A stretch of 64,000 nucleotides of DNA from Flavobacterium sp. M31R6 (GTDB lineage Bacteria; Bacteroidota; Bacteroidia; Flavobacteriales; Flavobacteriaceae): the NCBI RefSeq assembly GCF_013284035.1, contig NZ_CP054141.1, positions 3,286,001 to 3,350,000 of the forward strand, written 5' to 3'. This document shows positions 61,493-64,000 of this stretch, one piece after another (within the stretch, counting starts at the first letter, position 1; the number at the start of each line of letters is the position of its first letter). The position numbers and the translations under genes are program-made. Under the pieces are notes generated by a model that was not told where the DNA came from, made no database searches, and saw only the letters and a list, made by a program, of their open reading frames with translations.

Positions 61493-62461
61493 ATGAAGAA
61501 ACTTAGAAAAAATTTTTCATTGTATTGTCTCTTTTTTATTATTGGGGCTAATTTACCTTCATATTCGCAAGGACATTACCCAGGTGGCTATTTTAACCCA
61601 AACGATTACTTTGTTCCTCCTCCAGGGATAATTTTACCGGTATATTATGTCTATAATAATTTTAATTATTATAATAATAATGGCGATAAATCAGATATAA
61701 TTGAATCAGGCAGTTCCAATACAGATACTGAATTGAATATTGAGCAAAATGTAAAAACAAATTCTTTTGTATTGATGATGCTTTATGGCGGCAAAAAAAA
61801 AATTGGAGAATTTCAATGGGGCTTTATGGTCATACCTACAGTAAATAATCCATCCTCTACCATCGCTTTGAATTATTACAGCACCCAAACCGGAAATGGA
61901 ACGGTGTCGTTTAATAACAAAACATGGGGTTTTGGAGACTTATATATCCAGCCAATCTGGTTAAGTTTAGTAAAAAAAGACTGGTCTTTTGCAATGTCTT
62001 ATGGTGTCTGGTTGCCAACAGGTAAATACAAATATAACGATATTGACAATGTAGGTTTAGGATATTATTCTCATAATTTTAGAGTTGCAAGTCGATACAA
62101 ACCGAATTCTAATATAGGAATAACAGGAGCGATAACCTATGAAACAAATCAAATTCAAAAAGATTCAGATTTCAAAGAAGCTCCGCATTTGACCTTTGAT
62201 TATGGGGCTTGTTATACTTGGCTTTTGGGACACGAAGTTGGACTGTACGGCAATTATACAACACAACTAGAGGAAGACAAAAACAATCCAAATCTATATT
62301 CAAAAGATCAAGCTTGGAATGTTGGGGCTTATGGATCTTATTGGTTAAAACCCGGGAAAATTGGTGTTCTAAGTAGGATTTCACAAAACTTTGGAGAAAA
62401 AAATCGATATGGAGGATTTACTTTTACAGTAGGACTTAATTTTTTATTTTTAAATCAATAA
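61493..62461 (+). CDS. MetA-pathway-of-phenol-degradation-like outer-membrane channel
   Basis: 322 residues with a signal peptide (LYCLFFIIGANLPSYSQ), a Pro/Tyr/Asn-rich start (GGYFNPNDYFVPPPG) and a barrel: WGFGDLYIQPIWLSLVKKDW, FAMSYGVWLPTGKYKYND, SRYKPNSNIGITGAITYETN, ending FTFTVGLNFLFL. This resembles the phenol_MetA_deg outer-membrane family, often linked to uptake of aromatic or hydrophobic compounds. Cotranscribed with SDR-2 and probably the sulfatase. Confidence 0.8.
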   Translation: MKKLRKNFSLYCLFFIIGANLPSYSQGHYPGGYFNPNDYFVPPPGIILPVYYVYNNFNYYNNNGDKSDIIESGSSNTDTELNIEQNVKTNSFVLMMLYGGKKKIGEFQWGFMVIPTVNNPSSTIALNYYSTQTGNGTVSFNNKTWGFGDLYIQPIWLSLVKKDWSFAMSYGVWLPTGKYKYNDIDNVGLGYYSHNFRVASRYKPNSNIGITGAITYETNQIQKDSDFKEAPHLTFDYGACYTWLLGHEVGLYGNYTTQLEEDKNNPNLYSKDQAWNVGAYGSYWLKPGKIGVLSRISQNFGEKNRYGGFTFTVGLNFLFLNQ

Positions 62462-62520
62462 AAATGTACAAGTAGTCACTTTTATAAAATGCAATATTAA
62501 CAAACACTAAATCTATAATA
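62462..62520 (+). promoter_or_regulatory. Spacer with partial TetR half-site before the sulfatase
   Basis: TATTAACAAACA (62495-62506) is a 12-nt exact match to one arm of the operator at 60443-60460. It lies 14 nt before the sulfatase ATG. No second arm is present, so its meaning is uncertain. Confidence 0.4.
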
Positions 62521-64000
62521 ATGAAAAAAAAATGGATACTACTGGTATTGCTGGCTTTGAATTCTTCAATAGCCTTAAACGCTCAAAAAAGTATAAAGAC
62601 CAATCCAGATAACCCCAATATCTTAATAATCATGACTGATGATGTGGGCTGGTTTAACATTGGAGCATATAACCATAATATGATGGTGCCTACTCCAAAT
62701 ATTGACCGAATTGCCAAGGAAGGTATTTTGTTTACAGACCATTATTCAGCACCAACTTGTACTCCTGGAAGATCCATGATGATTACGGGACAATTGCCCA
62801 TCAGAACGGGTTTGACTACCGTGGGAATGGCAGGTTCGCCAATTGGTTTGAGCGAAAAAGACCCTACTTTGGCTGAAGTTTTAAAACCATTAGGATACAA
62901 TACAGCTCAATTTGGCAAAAACCATTTAGGAGATCATAACGAGCATTTACCAACCGTGCATGGTTTTGATGAATTTTACGGCAATCTCTATCATTTGAAT
63001 ACAGAGGAAGAACCCTTTTTAAAAACTTGGCCTAACGACCCCGGTTTTAATTCCCGTTATAAACCCCGTGGTGTTTTAGATTGTAAAGCTACTACTGTTG
63101 ATAACCCAGCAGTGGACGAACGTTTTGGAAAAGTAGGTAAACAAACAATCAAAGATACTGGACCATTAGATCCTAAAAGAATGGAAACCATAGATGATGA
63201 GTTTTTGGAACGAACATTTCAATTTATGGAACGTTCTGCAAAGAGTAACACTCCATTTTTTGTTTGGAACAATCCGACAAGAATGCATGTTTATACTCAC
63301 TTACGCCCAGAAAGTAAAAATTTGGCAACACCATATTCTTCTGAATTTGATATTTATGGTAGCGGTTTAATGGAACTTGATGCTATGGTAGGCAAATTAT
63401 TAAAAAAATTAGACGACTTGGGCATTGCCGATAATACCATTGTTGTTTTTACTTCTGATAATGGCGCTATGGCCGATTGGTTTCCTGATGGTGGCACAAC
63501 TCCATTTCGAGGAGAAAAAGCTACAACTTGGGAAGGTGGAGTAAGAGTACCAATGCTAGTACGCTGGCCAAAAATGATTCCGAAAGCTAAAATATCTAAC
63601 GGTATTCAAGACCATACAGATATTTTTGCAACACTAGCATCAGCTTGTGGTGTAAAAAATATAAATGAAAAACTAAAACAATCAAATAATGTTTATATAG
63701 ACGGAGTCGATAACTTGAATCACTGGATTTCAGACCAAGCCTCAAGTCGAAATATTATTTATTACTACAATGAATCTGATTTAACAGGTATTCGAATAGG
63801 AAACTGGAAATCACATTTTCAAACTAGAGAAGGATTTTTTGATTACAATAAACCTAGTGCCTTGCTTTTCAATTTACGGCAAGATCCTTTTGAAAGACAT
63901 GATGGATGGAAATCACGTGAAGTCGCAATGAAATTAGGAGTAGCTTGGGGAGGACAAGTACAAGATGCTATGAAAGAACACATGATATCCTTACAACAAT
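62521..64000 (+). CDS. Secreted arylsulfatase, C-terminus beyond window
   Basis: 493 codons are visible and the frame is open at the right edge. Signal peptide (KWILLVLLALNSSIALNAQ). S1 sulfatase: metal-binding Asp40-Asp41 in IMTDDVGWFN, the formylglycine motif C80-T-P-G-R in APTCTPGRSMMITGQLPIRT, then GKNHLGDHNEHLPTVHGFDE and FTSDNGAMADWFPDGGTTPF. The Cys form needs a formylglycine-generating enzyme, not seen here. It follows the MetA-like channel by 59 bp. Family secure; substrate not visible. Confidence 0.93.
   Translation, partial: MKKKWILLVLLALNSSIALNAQKSIKTNPDNPNILIIMTDDVGWFNIGAYNHNMMVPTPNIDRIAKEGILFTDHYSAPTCTPGRSMMITGQLPIRTGLTTVGMAGSPIGLSEKDPTLAEVLKPLGYNTAQFGKNHLGDHNEHLPTVHGFDEFYGNLYHLNTEEEPFLKTWPNDPGFNSRYKPRGVLDCKATTVDNPAVDERFGKVGKQTIKDTGPLDPKRMETIDDEFLERTFQFMERSAKSNTPFFVWNNPTRMHVYTHLRPESKNLATPYSSEFDIYGSGLMELDAMVGKLLKKLDDLGIADNTIVVFTSDNGAMADWFPDGGTTPFRGEKATTWEGGVRVPMLVRWPKMIPKAKISNGIQDHTDIFATLASACGVKNINEKLKQSNNVYIDGVDNLNHWISDQASSRNIIYYYNESDLTGIRIGNWKSHFQTREGFFDYNKPSALLFNLRQDPFERHDGWKSREVAMKLGVAWGGQVQDAMKEHMISLQQ

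Noticed and set aside
1..64000. CRISPR arrays, rRNA and tRNA genes
   Set aside because: No regularly spaced direct repeats with spacers were seen, no rRNA signatures, and the only tRNA-like structure is the tmRNA end.

Overview
The window looks like a chromosomal segment of a low-GC Bacteroidota, most likely a Flavobacterium or close relative. Evidence seen directly: many genes are preceded by the Bacteroidota -7 box TAnnTTTG, sometimes with a TTG about 18-21 nt upstream; one secreted enzyme ends in a type IX secretion (T9SS) sorting domain; outer-membrane lipoproteins and beta-barrels are common; the tmRNA tag ends in YALAA; and the gene neighbourhoods (folP / DUF1599 / DoxX-like / TlpA / tpiA, prmA-clpS, kdsA, cbpA-cbpM, mlaEFD) are of flavobacterial type.

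Layout. 1-7.4 kb: a TauE/SafE permease (cut by the left edge), rlmH, two lipoproteins, folP, a DUF1599 protein, a DoxX/thioredoxin-like membrane protein, a TlpA-type thiol protein and tpiA. 7.5-15.4 kb: a dispersed structured repeat, a TPR protein, prmA-clpS, a sterol-desaturase-family protein, a lysoplasmalogenase-like protein and a split YeeE/YedE sulfur transporter. 15.5-24.2 kb: kdsA, a tandem pair of outer-membrane proteins with TTG starts, an envelope-related cluster with its own winged-helix regulator and creD, and an Smr-domain protein. 24.2-43.1 kb: housekeeping and envelope genes (cysteine desulfurase, the Mla lipid-transport operon, CbpA/CbpM, an Asp/Glu racemase, an M16 protease, fumC, a LYS1/AlaDH-like dehydrogenase, a serine hydrolase, a T9SS cyanophycinase).

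43.6-48.8 kb is the accessory patch: tmRNA (ssrA), a tyrosine integrase directly downstream of its 3' end, a large inverted repeat, a PD-(D/E)XK-type nuclease gene broken by frameshifts and a stop, and an intact IS30-family element. I found no second attachment site in the window. 48.8-57.2 kb carries nhaA, outer-membrane proteins (FadL-like, PagL-like, porin-like), an extremely AT-rich orphan membrane gene, HdeD and a cardiolipin synthase. A decayed IS982-like transposase follows.

57.7-64.0 kb looks like a regulated catabolic module: two paralogous TetR regulators, a 3-alpha-hydroxysteroid-dehydrogenase-like SDR, a second SDR, a MetA-type outer-membrane channel and a secreted arylsulfatase (cut by the right edge). 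A perfect 18-bp-arm palindrome beside the second TetR gene overlaps the -33 element of a canonical promoter pointing at the SDR/porin/sulfatase genes, so this module is probably repressed by that TetR.

The strongest new-looking signals are: (1) an intergenic repeat family whose two closest copies show covarying base pairs, a shared A-C mismatch and a 43-nt invariant core; (2) a 22-bp motif in front of two transcription units flanking a winged-helix regulator; (3) the TetR palindrome and the steroid- or aryl-sulfate-like module it appears to control; (4) two 60-bp divergent promoter cassettes of identical size around an AT palindrome; and (5) the tmRNA-associated island.
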